Assembly: GCF_030272615.1 (NCBI RefSeq)
Contig: NC_081415.1
Coordinates: forward strand, 418,223,757 to 418,287,756
Source: Cryptomeria japonica
Taxonomy: Eukaryota; Streptophyta; Pinopsida; Cupressales; Cupressaceae
Direction: 5' to 3'
Length of the DNA stretch: 64,000 nt
Shown: piece after piece, positions 22,464-32,343 of the stretch
How positions within the stretch are numbered: position 1 is the first letter of the stretch
Layout of the letters: every line of letters starts with the position of its first letter
Made by a program: the position numbers and the translations under genes
The notes under the pieces: model-generated
What the model was told of the DNA's origin: nothing
What the model saw: only the letters and a program-made list of their open reading frames with translations
The model's database searches: none

Positions 22464-23191
22464 GTTGTGTGGGAGATTTGAAAGAAAGAAACAAATGAAT
22501 TTTTCAGGACAAGGAAGAGCCAACAAAGAAGTTGTGGGATAGAGTAGAAAGGGGCGATTTCAGAAGTTGTTTATGTTTCAATTGGTTGTCATAATAATAT
22601 TTAAGTATCCTTTTAATATGGCGGATAAGCTAATCCAATCCAATTGGACTTTGTTGAAATTTAGGCCCGTTCATGGGCAATCTAAGGTTAATCTTAGTGG
22701 TGTTGGGGGCTCAAATTGTGTTTGGGCTAGACCGGAGCAAGGGTGGATCAAAGTTAACATTGATGGAGCCTCTAGAGGCAACCCGAGAATATCAGGTGCA
22801 GGTTGTGTTGCTCGCGATGAGGATGGCAAAGTCTTATTCAAAGGGGCACAACATTTGCAAGATGTAATGAATAATGAAGCGAAAGCTCAGACAACTTTCC
22901 TTGCAGTAGAGTTGGTGAGCAACTTAAAAGTTTTGAAGGCTCACTTAGAAAGAGACTCAAAAGTTGTTGTTGATGTAATTTCTTAGGGCTCTTCCCCGAG
23001 TTGCCATATCAATAGGTTTATTTCAATCATCTGTTTAAAATTATGAACTTTTCAAGATTTTAGAATTTCACACATTAGAAGGGCAGGCAATGGGGTGGTG
23101 GATTATCTGTCTAATGTGGCATGTGAGTTGGACCCCTGTGCAACCAGGTGCTGGGGAAATGCAGATGAGGAGGTACATTGGACTACCTAGT
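22464..23191 (+). pseudogene. LINE A ORF2 tail: RNase H domain
   Basis: From about 22740 the frame reads a plant-L1-type RNase H (RVT_3-like), which would remove RNA from the RNA-DNA hybrid: 'KVNIDGASRGNP' (first Asp), 'NNEAKAQTTFLAVEL' (Glu), 'LERDSKVVVDVIS' (Asp), then after a TAG and a stop-containing stretch 'ISHIRRAGNGVVDYLSN' (last Asp). The order and spacing match the RNase H of LINE B and LINE C. It ends near 23191; about 390 bp of apparently noncoding sequence separates it from the third ORF. Confidence 0.8.
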
Positions 23192-23580
23192 TGGCATCCA
23201 ATGGAGTTGGTTTTAATGTTTTGAGGTGACGTCGAGAGTACTGGACACCATGTTTGCGCAGGGAAGTATGAATTATGACTTTGTCAAGGAAGCTGCATTA
23301 ATGGTTGGAGTGAGACGTTATTCATTGGAATGTTTAAATTCCCTATGCAAGTATAAGTCTTTATTGCAGACATTTCTCACCATCTTGGGAAGTATGTGAG
23401 CCCTCTCATCGTGGTTGAAAGGCGATGAAATGAGGATAACACATTAATGGTGGTTAAATGATCTTAATTTTAGTGCTTTTGTGTGGTTTCTATTTTTATT
23501 CCCTGTTTCTTTTGAGTTGGAGTAATTAAAACTCCCATCTAAGGTTGGTGGAGGAGAACATAGAGCCAGGGTAGCTAGAG

Positions 23581-24180
23581 ATGGAAGCTAATTTTACACT
23601 GAAGACAAAGAAACAACTTTGCCCATTCCTCAAGCCGATTTCAGAGAGGAGATTGAATGACATGTTTCTGTATCGAGATGAAAGGTTGGTGAAGTGTGTA
23701 CAAGGATTGTTGGGCGAATCCATTGGGGTGGGGGAGCACCGTTACAAGATGAACATGGATGTTTACTCGTTAATCTTGGCATGGGGACTGCAATTGGAGC
23801 ATTTTGCGGAGCCAGTGAAGAAGGTGATGCATGCCATTGTCCGAGAGGAGTATTGTTTGGGAATAGAATCAATTTTTTAATGGGTAGTTCGTGGCTAGGG
23901 GTTTGATTTGTGAGAAGGGATTTTGAATTACCATCATTATGTAGAGGAGAATTACATCCCTTTCTCGAGGTGGTGGGATAACCGAACAAGGGAAATCTTT
24001 AGTGGGGAGGCTCGTATTGGGTGGGAAACTTTGAAGGTTTTTGTGATTTAATGGAGGTTGAAGCAGAGCTGTAGTGAGACATTGAAGAGGCTTGAGCACT
24101 AGAAGTAGATGGATCAAGGGAAGAGGCAGGTCTGCAAACGAGGAAGAGGAAGCGAGTGAACCCTAGTTCCTCCAGGTAGT
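23581..24180 (+). pseudogene. LINE A third ORF, unknown conserved protein (broken)
   Basis: A 99-codon frame starting MEANFTLKTKKQLCPF, followed after in-frame stops by 'WVVRG.GFDL.EG' and '[R]IGWETLKVFV'. It matches, block by block, the third ORF of LINE B (MEANFTL, KQLCPF, 'RL..MF', 'HRY', 'MD[VI]YSL...WGL') and more distantly that of LINE C (37007-37450). I do not recognise any family, catalytic motif, signal peptide or membrane segment. It is small, mixed charge and probably helical. A Lys/Arg cluster (RKRKR) lies in another frame near 24147-24160 and may be the real C-terminus after a frameshift. The position downstream of RNase H in three copies points to a genuine LINE gene. Confidence 0.7.
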
Positions 24181-24508
24181 GTCCAAGTTTCTATAATTAA
24201 TGGTGTTTTCTCTTTTTGGGGGGTTTGTGGGGTTAATCCTTGTTTAGTCCTTTTAGCTATCTTTGAAAAACTATTTTTAAATGATTATACTTTATACATT
24301 TTGGCTACTGTAATGAGCCAATTTTGAGTGCTCGAAGTAATTTTGGAGGGTGGGTTTGCATGGTTAGTTTGGGGTTAGTGGTTAGTGGTTTGGAATTGTA
24401 GGGTGGTTTGGAAGATAGTTTTGGGTTTTTTGAAGATGGTTTCGTAGTCTTTGACATTTATTTTGTAAACTTTCTTTAAATTAATAAAATATACTATTAT
24501 CGATAAAA

Positions 24509-25760
24509 AAACCATAATCTTTAACCAAATCGAAATGAAACCCTATTCCTCGATAAATTTGAACCTTAATATTAATCCTAATTAATTATTAAACCAAAAA
24601 AAAAATTGAAATTGAATTGAAGTGAACCCTAACTCTAAACCAAACTAAATCCAAAACATAAACCAAATTAAACCCTAAACCTAAAAAAATATACACTAAA
24701 CTAAATTAAACCCTAAAATTGAAACTAATTGAATATTAAACTAAATTGGACACTAATCCTAACCCTAAACCTATTGCAAGGTGTGTGCCCTTGGTCTCCT
24801 TGTGTTGTGCAGCGCAACTCTTGGGTTTGTGACATGGCTTAACCACCTCCTGTGGATTCTATAAGTCTAGTGGTTGTATCAAGCATTAACAAGTCGATCT
24901 TTTGTTGCAACAACAACCACACTTGTAACAAGTGGTATCACAACATGCTCACAGGTTCAAACCCCTCGCTTGCGCTAGGGAGGATTGTTGCAAGGTGTAC
25001 GCCCTTGGTCTCTTTGTGTTGGGAAAATCAGTGCTTGGGTTTGTGATATGGTTTAACTACCTCATATGGATTCTATAAGTCCAGTGGTTGTATCGAGTAT
25101 TAATAGGTCGATCTTTTGGTGCAACGATAAGCGCACTTGTAAAAAACCAAATTGAATACTAACCCTAACCCTGTACTAAAATGAGCCTTAAACCTAACAC
25201 TAAACCAAAGTAAAATTTAACACTAACTCAAATCGAATTGAATCCTAACCCAAAACCAATTTGAACCTTAACCCTTTACCAAATTGATACCTTACCCTAA
25301 CACTAATTAAAATTGAACCCAAAGCTTAAACCAAATTGAAACCAAATCTTGAACTATATTGAACCATAATCCCAACTTTAAAAAAAATTAACCCTAACCT
25401 TAAACCTAATTATATCCTAAACCAAATCAATCTCTACCCTTGCACTAAAATAAAATAAACCCTAACCTTAAACCAAATTGAGCACTAACCTTAAACTAAA
25501 CTAAACCAAAATTGTCAACTAAATTTTAAACCAAATAGAACCCTAACCCTAAACCAATTAAACACAAATCCTAAACCAAATCAAACCCTAAGTCTAAAAC
25601 TAATCCAAATTGAACCCTAATCCTAAATCAAATTGAATTATGACTATATTCATAAATAAAACTAAACCTTAACCCTAAACCTAAGTGAACCATAATCTTA
25701 ATTCTAATCCTAAATCAAATTGACCCCCAATCCTAAACTTAAACCTTATTACATTTAAAG
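24509..25760. repeat. Degenerate telomere-like array, right part
   Basis: More than 1 kb of imperfect 'aaccctaaaccaaattgaa' units, the continuation of the array interrupted at 3526. The repeats vary from CCCTAA to CCTTAA and CACTAA and no perfect CCCTAAA run longer than a few units is seen. The first 16 bases are the right LINE A target duplication. Confidence 0.75.
24775..25145. repeat. About 213-bp direct duplication inside the telomere-like array
   Basis: Blocks 24775-24935 and 24988-25145 are similar ('gcaaggtgt..gcccttggtct', 'attctataagtc.agtggttgtatc', 'gtcgatctttt'). A B-box-like AGGTTCAAACCCC lies between (about 24955), as in the tRNA-like unit at 3150. It may be a retroposed tRNA-like unit that duplicated. 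Confidence 0.6.
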
Positions 25761-27096
25761 GCATAACTCTATAGTGGCTCCACCATTCTTATATGTGAAA
25801 GAAAAACAAAAATAATAAGACTATTGTTTTCTTCCTTATTCAATTAGAAATGATAAGTTTCCTTGCATTGTAGAATGCTATTTTTTAGCATAGCACAATT
25901 TTTTTTTTATTGCCATCACTTCACAATGCATGATAGTACCTTCGATAGAGATATTAGAGTAAAGAAGAGCATTGAAAATTGAGCAATTGGATAGAAGGTA
26001 AACAATGAGCCTGCAATGATCATAACCTTTTGTTATGTGACTCCACTAGGTGATTTGTATGGCTATTGCATTTATCTTTATTAGAGGGTATCATTCAATT
26101 TTGTTACATTTTATCTGCAATCACACAACATATAAAAATTTATTCATTTTGGATTTTGAAATTTTTTGGGTTAGTTATGGTGTTTCAACATCGAATGTTT
26201 GACCATAGATAGGTTTTATTTTGAATTTGAAATAAAAAAATTCTCATGACTTCAAAAAAAATTGTTGCTTCTAGATTAAAATAAATTGACCATTTAGAAG
26301 GTTCAAACCATGAAAAGAGGTTGAACATTTCTCATTTCTTTGGCTTTGAGACAATGGATTGTATAGCATAAATCCATTTAGATTTGCTCCATTTTGAAGC
26401 CGCTTAGGTATACTTTTATCTCATTCACTTTTGGTTTTATCTCAATAAAATGAATTTATTTATTTGTTTTTGTTTTGGAAACAAAATAACCCATCTACCG
26501 TGCCTTTAATAGGAAAGTTTTATTTATGCATCTTTAGTTTTTGGTGGCCTACAAATTTGTATTTGAACTTAGTAGGATAGACAATGAATGCAATTTCATC
26601 TATTGCAATTAGTTTTGAGTAGCGACATAAATACATGTTTAAAATTTGAAGAATTCAAAGGTATATAATAGTAGCTTTTGTATCTTTATGCTTCCATGCA
26701 TCTGAATTGATGGAATGCTATTGTAGATGCTAAAATTAAATTGGAATAGTTTTTTCCTTGGTTTTATTACTATGAAAAGATAAGAATTGTGAGGATCCAA
26801 TAAAGAAACTGACTAAATATTTTTCTTTTTCTTCTTATTTTGCCTCTTTTATTTTATGCCAGCAGGAAAAAGAGTGGCAAAAAAAGTTTATAGTCCTAAT
26901 TTATTTTATAGTCCTAACGTTTAATACCATTGTTTTAGCTTTGTTATAAGAAAACACCATTCAGTGAACTTCTTTTTTGTAATGATTAGTCATTAAAATT
27001 TGTATGACGTACATATTTTTTTATGGCTATGATAATTTGATTTGGCTATAAGCTTTTTTTTAATGGCATCTTTATCCTTTAAATTGATTATAATAA
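25761..27096. other. AT-rich noncoding DNA
   Basis: No ORF with a protein-like composition, no RNA gene and no clear element ends were seen. Confidence 0.45.
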
Positions 27097-27444
27097 TTTG
27101 GTTGATTTATTATTATTATTATTTGCTCATTTTATTAATATTCAAAGATAGTCTTACAAAAACATAATAGTATCTTCCACAAAAGTTCACAGATTACCCA
27201 AAAAAGACAACCCCCACACCTAAAATGAGTCATTACAAAATGCTCCCATATGAAAATGACAACCACGCTTTCAAAAACAATCTACCCCAATCTACCTCTA
27301 TCCTACCAATCTAGGAAGTTAACAAAAAAGTGGATAACCACTACAGACAAAATTAACCCAATTAACTAGATGTTTATAAACTCACTGTCTTCACTTGCAT
27401 CGCAGGCCAGAATCTTCATCGTAATTTCTCTCCTTTGTCTCCCT

Positions 27445-28784
27445 TCACTTCCTCAGACGTAACACTCTCCTCACAGTACCCTCTACTTCGACTTTAGCAA
27501 TTTCTATAACTATATCCAATTCATTGATTTCCACCACAAATTTTAAGGCTTCCCAACCACGCTTTGCCTTTGCTCTGCGGTGCACCTAACATAGACCTCT
27601 CAACCACCTGAGAAATGGAATCAAACCTATTTGGTTACTGCAAACATCCGCTTCCATGCCTTCTCGCACATCAAATCCTACACCCGACACAACCCATTCC
27701 AAAAATGATTCCATCCCTACCAAAAAATCCTCATGATCTATCATTTCCATGACCCGCCTCACCGTGCCTGTATTCTCCCCCACTTCCAATCCCCACACCA
27801 TCATCAATGAGTAAATGTCCATTCTCGTCGTATATCTTGGTGCGGTCACCGGTTAGGAGGGACCTCAAAGACATCAATCTGGACTGGTTAAAAAGAGTAA
27901 ACACAACGGAAACACAAGGATATGATGGAGGCAATGCATAACATAATGAATTATATCATGAAAATTGATTACAATCAACCGATAACATCTAGATTACAAA
28001 AACCGGCTCACTGGCTTGCTAAAACATGCTCAATTACAGAACAGGTCACAACCGGGACCTCAAATCTTAAGATCTAGCTTTTATGTTCTGTCTACCACCT
28101 TCAATATCATTCTAATGCTTAATTACAATGATTTATATGATCCAAGGGATCTCGTTGGCCCAAAAAGGGATCAAATACCAAAGAACAAGACCTAACGTGT
28201 AAAACCAACAAGGTCGACCTCCACCAAAGAGATTCCTTCGAAAAATCCAAAGGATGAAGTGCGGATCAAAGGGAAGGTCGACCACATGCCAAGGAACATT
28301 AGAATCAATGCTCAGGGCTCTGCAAGCTACGAAAGGGATATGGTAGATCACTAATGCAAATAGGTCCAGGCAACTAGTACCAAAAAACTGTCTCGGAAAC
28401 CGGTAGCAATAACTCGACGAAAAATGCTCCAAATGCTCCATGGTTTGGGAATAAGGTAGATGATCAAGTCCTCAAGCAAAATCCAACTCCTCAAGATCCA
28501 GTGAGCCAATGCCAGAAAATGCAAAATGAAATGCTGAAACTGCAAAACAGAAAGCAAAACTAAAAGGAAATATTTTTGGTTGATGCAAGATTGCCAAGAA
28601 CTGGGGATGCTCCTGCATCATATCGATGCTTAACCAGGTTAAACACACCACCCACAATGATAGCCACACATTGTGGCAATAATTCATCTGAAAACCTGAA
28701 CATTCCTCTAAGCCTTTTAATTGTTAAGTCCCCATAGAAAGGACATAACTGCTTATTTCTTCTCAATGTGAAATTAGCCTCCAT
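27445..28784 (-). pseudogene. LINE B third ORF, unknown conserved protein (interrupted)
   Basis: The start MEANFTLRRNKQLCPF (ATG 28782-28784) runs to 'VKHRY' at about 28621. There a 783-bp LTR-like insert interrupts it. It resumes at 27837 with 'MDIYSLMMVWGLEV', then 'MESFLEWVVSGVGFD' and 'IGLIPFLRWLRG'. One TAG follows (near 27590) and similarity to LINE A continues ('KRGWEALKFVVE') to a TGA at 27445-27447. Apart from the insert and that stop the frame is open, longer than the LINE A copy, and gives the best view of the C-terminal half. No known domain is recognised. Confidence 0.7.
27838..28620 (-). mobile_element. Probable solo LTR inserted in the LINE B third ORF
   Basis: On the minus strand the insert begins TGATGCAGGAGC and ends CCGCACCA. 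It is flanked by tatct (27833-27837) and tatcg (28621-28625), a 5-bp duplication with one mismatch; shifting by one base gives an exact atatc pair. No gag or pol sequence is seen inside. The reading frame of the interrupted LINE ORF is contiguous on either side. Confidence 0.6.
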
Positions 28785-29027
28785 TTCTACTCCACCACCA
28801 CACACTACATTGCTCAAATTCACCCCTGCAAAAACCTTATGCGAAAAACTTGTCTTTCTTCACAATAAAGCCTTAATGGATGATGGGACATTAACTTAAT
28901 TGTATGTTCTATCAGCTTGGCAGCCAATATTAATACGTATCCAAGTTTAAAATGTTTGCCACCTCTTACCACCTCAACTTTGCTCTTCATACTTATCCCA
29001 TGTACTAAAATCATTATTACAGAATCC

Positions 29028-29510
29028 TTACTCCTCTTCAAATAAAACCTGCCGAAAATATTCCATTTTTAAATCTCCAATCGTATTAAAGGACAAAGCC
29101 CATTTATAAAGGATATCAGCTTCCACATTTCCTGCTCGACTTACATGACTTACTTGGTAATCATCAAAAAATTTAAGTTCTTCAATTATACTATTAATCC
29201 AATTTTGCAAGTGTCGCGCCTCTACACATCCCTTCATTATAGCTTGAATGACAATCAAGAAATCCCCCTCTAGATGTAATTTCCTAACACCCAACTTCTT
29301 ACCAATTCTAACTGCTAATAATGTCGCTGATAGTTCTGCTATATTATTTGTGTCTTCATCAAGCTTTTGAGCACCTAAAGCTACCCCTCACCCTTCCAAT
29401 CCCGTACAATGACCCCTACCCCAGATGGTCCAAGATTACCTTTAGAGGCACCATCAAAATTAAATTTCCACCACCCCTCCAAGGGTCTCTCCCACTCCTC
29501 ACTAGAAAGA
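29028..29510 (-). pseudogene. LINE B RNase H domain
   Basis: The domain starts with 'WWKFNFDGASKGN' (first catalytic Asp). After a frameshift it continues 'DEDTNNIAELSATLLAVRI' (Glu), 'HLEGDFLIVIQAIM' (Asp) and 'VSRAGNVEADILYKWAL' (last Asp). This is the RVT_3-like RNase H found at the end of ORF2 in plant L1 elements. The frame stops at 29028, about 240 bp before the third ORF. Confidence 0.8.
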
Positions 29511-29576
29511 CACACATTGCTAGTTTGAACCCAACTTTGCCCCTTAACGAGCCAGTTTGGTTGATTTATTATTATT

Positions 29577-30393
29577 GTCCATAAATTGAAATTAATTTAA
29601 GATTATAAATGATTTAAGATTTAGAATATTGTCTTTTAGTATTAATTCATTTAAGTTGACGCGCATTTGGACGTCAACAAATTTGTCAATTTAAAAAAAA
29701 AAATCATTTCTTTTATTATTATAGATTTAACAATTTTTAAATGTAAAGTTTTTTGTTTTAAATAAACAAAAACATTTCTTTTATTATTGTCAATTTTATA
29801 AGTGTCAAATGTAAAGTTTTTTTGTTTTTAAACCTGAAAATATATATTGATGCAAAAATTACATTTAAAAAAATATTAAATAATAAATTGTCATGATAAG
29901 GATATTCTTTCTAAAAATAGACTTAATTAAAGTAAGTTTCTAAATTCATATTTAAAATATTTATGATAATTTCTAATTTTGTAGATGTAATTGATAATAA
30001 TCTTAATTTTGTAGATATAATTGATGATAATATTAATTTTGTAAATGAAATTGATAATGATCACTTTTGAAATCTTCAATCAAGAAACATATCGACATCT
30101 AGACACCAAGGAATACAATATTTTGTAGAAGTAAAACATAAAAAATATATAATTTTTTTGGGTAAAATTATGCTAAAATATTCATTCAATAGAATAGTAA
30201 TGCTCCTACTAAAAAAAATTGTTCATTATTTAAAACAAAAATTTAAATTGGTCTAATTGGAAAGTTACTATCATCGTATCAATTCTCAATTTCATCATGT
30301 TTCTAAAATTTAATTACTTAAAAGAAATTAAGATTATGTCAAAAGTATTTTTCCATATTTATAAATATCAATATAGTATCAAAATTGCTATTT
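29577..30393. other. AT-rich DNA with short tandem repeats
   Basis: Two copies of a roughly 65-bp block ('catttcttttattatt...aaatgtaaagttttttgtttt') lie at 29702-29760 and 29768-29830. Three units of about 30 bp ('taattttgtagatgtaattgat') lie at 29971-30060. The end (30290-30393) is the AT satellite unit also seen at 2405-2860. No gene. Confidence 0.65.
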
Positions 30394-30422
30394 CAGTAAT
30401 AAAGTTAAGAGTTTTTTTTTTA

Positions 30423-32343
30423 ATGGCGGAGCGGAGCAGGTTCGATGGTTTCAGGCGTCGCGAGGGTTTTACCTACAGAGAGGATGCGGGGAGGAGATGG
30501 CCTTTTGGGAGAAATCACAGTCACGGCTAGAAGGCAAATGGTCAAACATCACAGCGTCAACGCTCCTGGGCATGGAAGGCTCCGGGGAATGCCAAGCCAT
30601 GGGTGAGAAAGAAAGCAGAAGGCCCTAAATCACCCTGGAAGCACTCGGTAGGCTTCTTTCGGGGATATCGTGATCTAGGAAATGGCCCTAAAGTGGATTT
30701 CAATATAGTGAAGGAGAAATTCTGGCGGCCAAAGATGTCTTCCGAAGTGATTAAGATCCTAGAGGTAAACCCTAATGCCATTTTTAATCATGTTATGACA
30801 GTTGAGCTTTCAAGCGATGCATGGAAAGATTCTCTCAGCTTTCTGACAAACAAAGGCCTTTTTGTTAAATGGAGTGGGATATGGCCGACTTTCACCAAGT
30901 TTAGGAAATGGTGTGACAAAAACTGGGGTGAATGTATGGATCTGAAAACTTTGGGTAACAGCTATTATTTAGTAATATGCCCAACTGCTCAGGACAAAGA
31001 TTGGATTCTAGAAAACGACCCTTTTTTATTGAAGGAAAAGGTTTAAACATTTCAACTTGGACTCCAAATTTTAATCCAAGTGAAGCCTCAATAGAAAAAA
31101 CCCTAATTTGGATTAAATTGCTAGGCCTACCCTAGGAATATAAGGATTCAGAAACCCTGAAACAAATAGGCAACCACTTGGGGGAGTTTGTAATGTCAGA
31201 AGAAATTGTAGACCCAACTAACTACAACATGATTTCAAGGTTATGCATAAACTGGCAAATAGTGCACAACCTGCCAAATACTCTAGAAATTAAAACGGGG
31301 GTGGGGATTTGGAAACAAAAAATAATGCTGGAGGAAGACATGGAATCCTGTGCAAAATGCACCAACAAAATCCATCCACCAGGTTTTTGCAATACAGAAA
31401 CAAAAGGCAAAGAGAGTATGCCACAAGTTCTGGAGAAGGAAATCATTAGATTGACTGAAGGATATCATGGAGAAAAACAGTGGAATGAGAAAGATTGGCA
31501 GATTCACCCTCAAGCAGTATGTAGCGGAGACTTTGTCAAGGGAATCAAGCCGATCACAGTCAACTATCAGAAGACAATCATTGATGAGACTTTCATGGCA
31601 GAGGTTCACTCATTCGATCATTTAAATGAGAACAAGGAGCCAGAGGAAAGTTTCGAAGGCTGCTTACACATTAACACTGGGAAAGCAGGAAGTTTAAGAG
31701 GAGATGGAATCGGGGAAGGTGATAAGAGGGAGGTGACTTTTGTTGAGGAGGTAAGCAAAATAGACCCACTGGAAAACAAAGCCCCACCTCAAGAGGAAGA
31801 GACTTCATCTACTCAAATGTGTAAGGTAATCATTAAGGCTACACAGGAGGGGACCAAGAAGACCACTCCCTCCCCCAATGCAGAGATCTTCGTGATGGAC
31901 AACATTATCTGATCAAATCAGGCGATTGATACAAATTTGGAGCAATTCCAATCTCTGTGCAACTCAGAGAAGTAAAAAAAAACACAATTTCACTAGGGGA
32001 GCACATAATATATAAGGATATCCAAATCTCTCCAATCAAAAATTTAAACAGTTCCTTTGAAAAGGTAGAGGACAGCGGTGGGATATTTTCTGGATCAGAT
32101 TATGATTATGGATACTCAGGTTTTCAGGATGAAGAGGATGAATTAGGACTGGTAGTAATCGAAGGAATATCAGGGAGGTGATCACTGGAAACCTCCCTAT
32201 CCCTCCAAACCAAGGCCAAGGTTAGGGAGAAAAAGAAAAGAGGGCCAAAGTAAAATAATTTCAAACTGGAATTGGCAGGCAACGCAGCAGGCCAAAGCAA
32301 ATTGAGATCGGGAAAAGTCTATGCCTTTTCCCTAGAGCAATGA
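30423..32343 (+). pseudogene. LINE C ORF1 (DUF4283-like, CCHC-like)
   Basis: The start ATG (30423) opens an Arg-rich N-terminus. A TAG at 30528-30530 interrupts the frame, which continues to about 31045 ('VGFFRGYRDLGNGPKVDF', 'KGLFVKWSGIWPTFTKFR', 'DWILENDPF'). After a frameshift it runs to 31912 ('IGNHLGEFVMSEEIVD', 'ISRLCINWQIVHNLPNTLEI'). Residues C-AKC...HPPGFC (about 31350-31392) form a Cys/His cluster. The last part, after another frame change, is acidic then basic and ends at TGA 32341-32343, overlapping the ORF2 ATG (32340). It would coat element RNA in the cytoplasmic particle. It has at least two stops and two frameshifts. Confidence 0.75.

Larger units (their letters stand above)
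14234..22826 (+). repeat. 363-bp tandem duplication within LINE A, first copy split by an LTR element
   Basis: The segment 14234-14383 plus 22252-22463 (362 bp) is repeated as 22464-22826 (363 bp). Both begin 'gttgtgtgggagattt' and pass through the zinc-region end into the RNase H start. The LTR element at 14384-22246 sits inside the first copy. Confidence 0.8.
3527..24508 (+). mobile_element. LINE A: L1-type non-LTR retrotransposon, split by two LTR elements
   Basis: The 16-bp sequence aaaccataatctttaa stands at 3511-3526 and again at 24509-24524, just after a short A-rich tail. This marks a single LINE insertion into a telomere-like array. Its own parts are 3527-4723, 10335-14383 and 22252-24508. 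The rest is two LTR elements with their own 5-bp TSDs. In order it encodes ORF1 (DUF4283-like plus one Cys/His cluster), ORF2 (endonuclease, reverse transcriptase, zinc region, RNase H) and a third ORF. The 5' end lacks sequence matching the start of LINE C, so it may be 5'-truncated or diverged. All ORFs have stops and frameshifts, so it is dead. Confidence 0.85.
27097..29576 (-). mobile_element. LINE B: 5'-truncated L1-type element (minus), with target duplication
   Basis: A 21-bp direct repeat (27097-27117 and 29556-29576, starting tttggttgatttatt) brackets the element. Reading the minus strand, it starts in the linker before RNase H (29555), passes through RNase H and the third ORF, and ends in a TTA/AAT-type short repeat at 27118. 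It is cut by a 783-bp LTR-like insertion (27838-28620). The truncated 5' end is typical for LINE retroposition. Confidence 0.85.
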
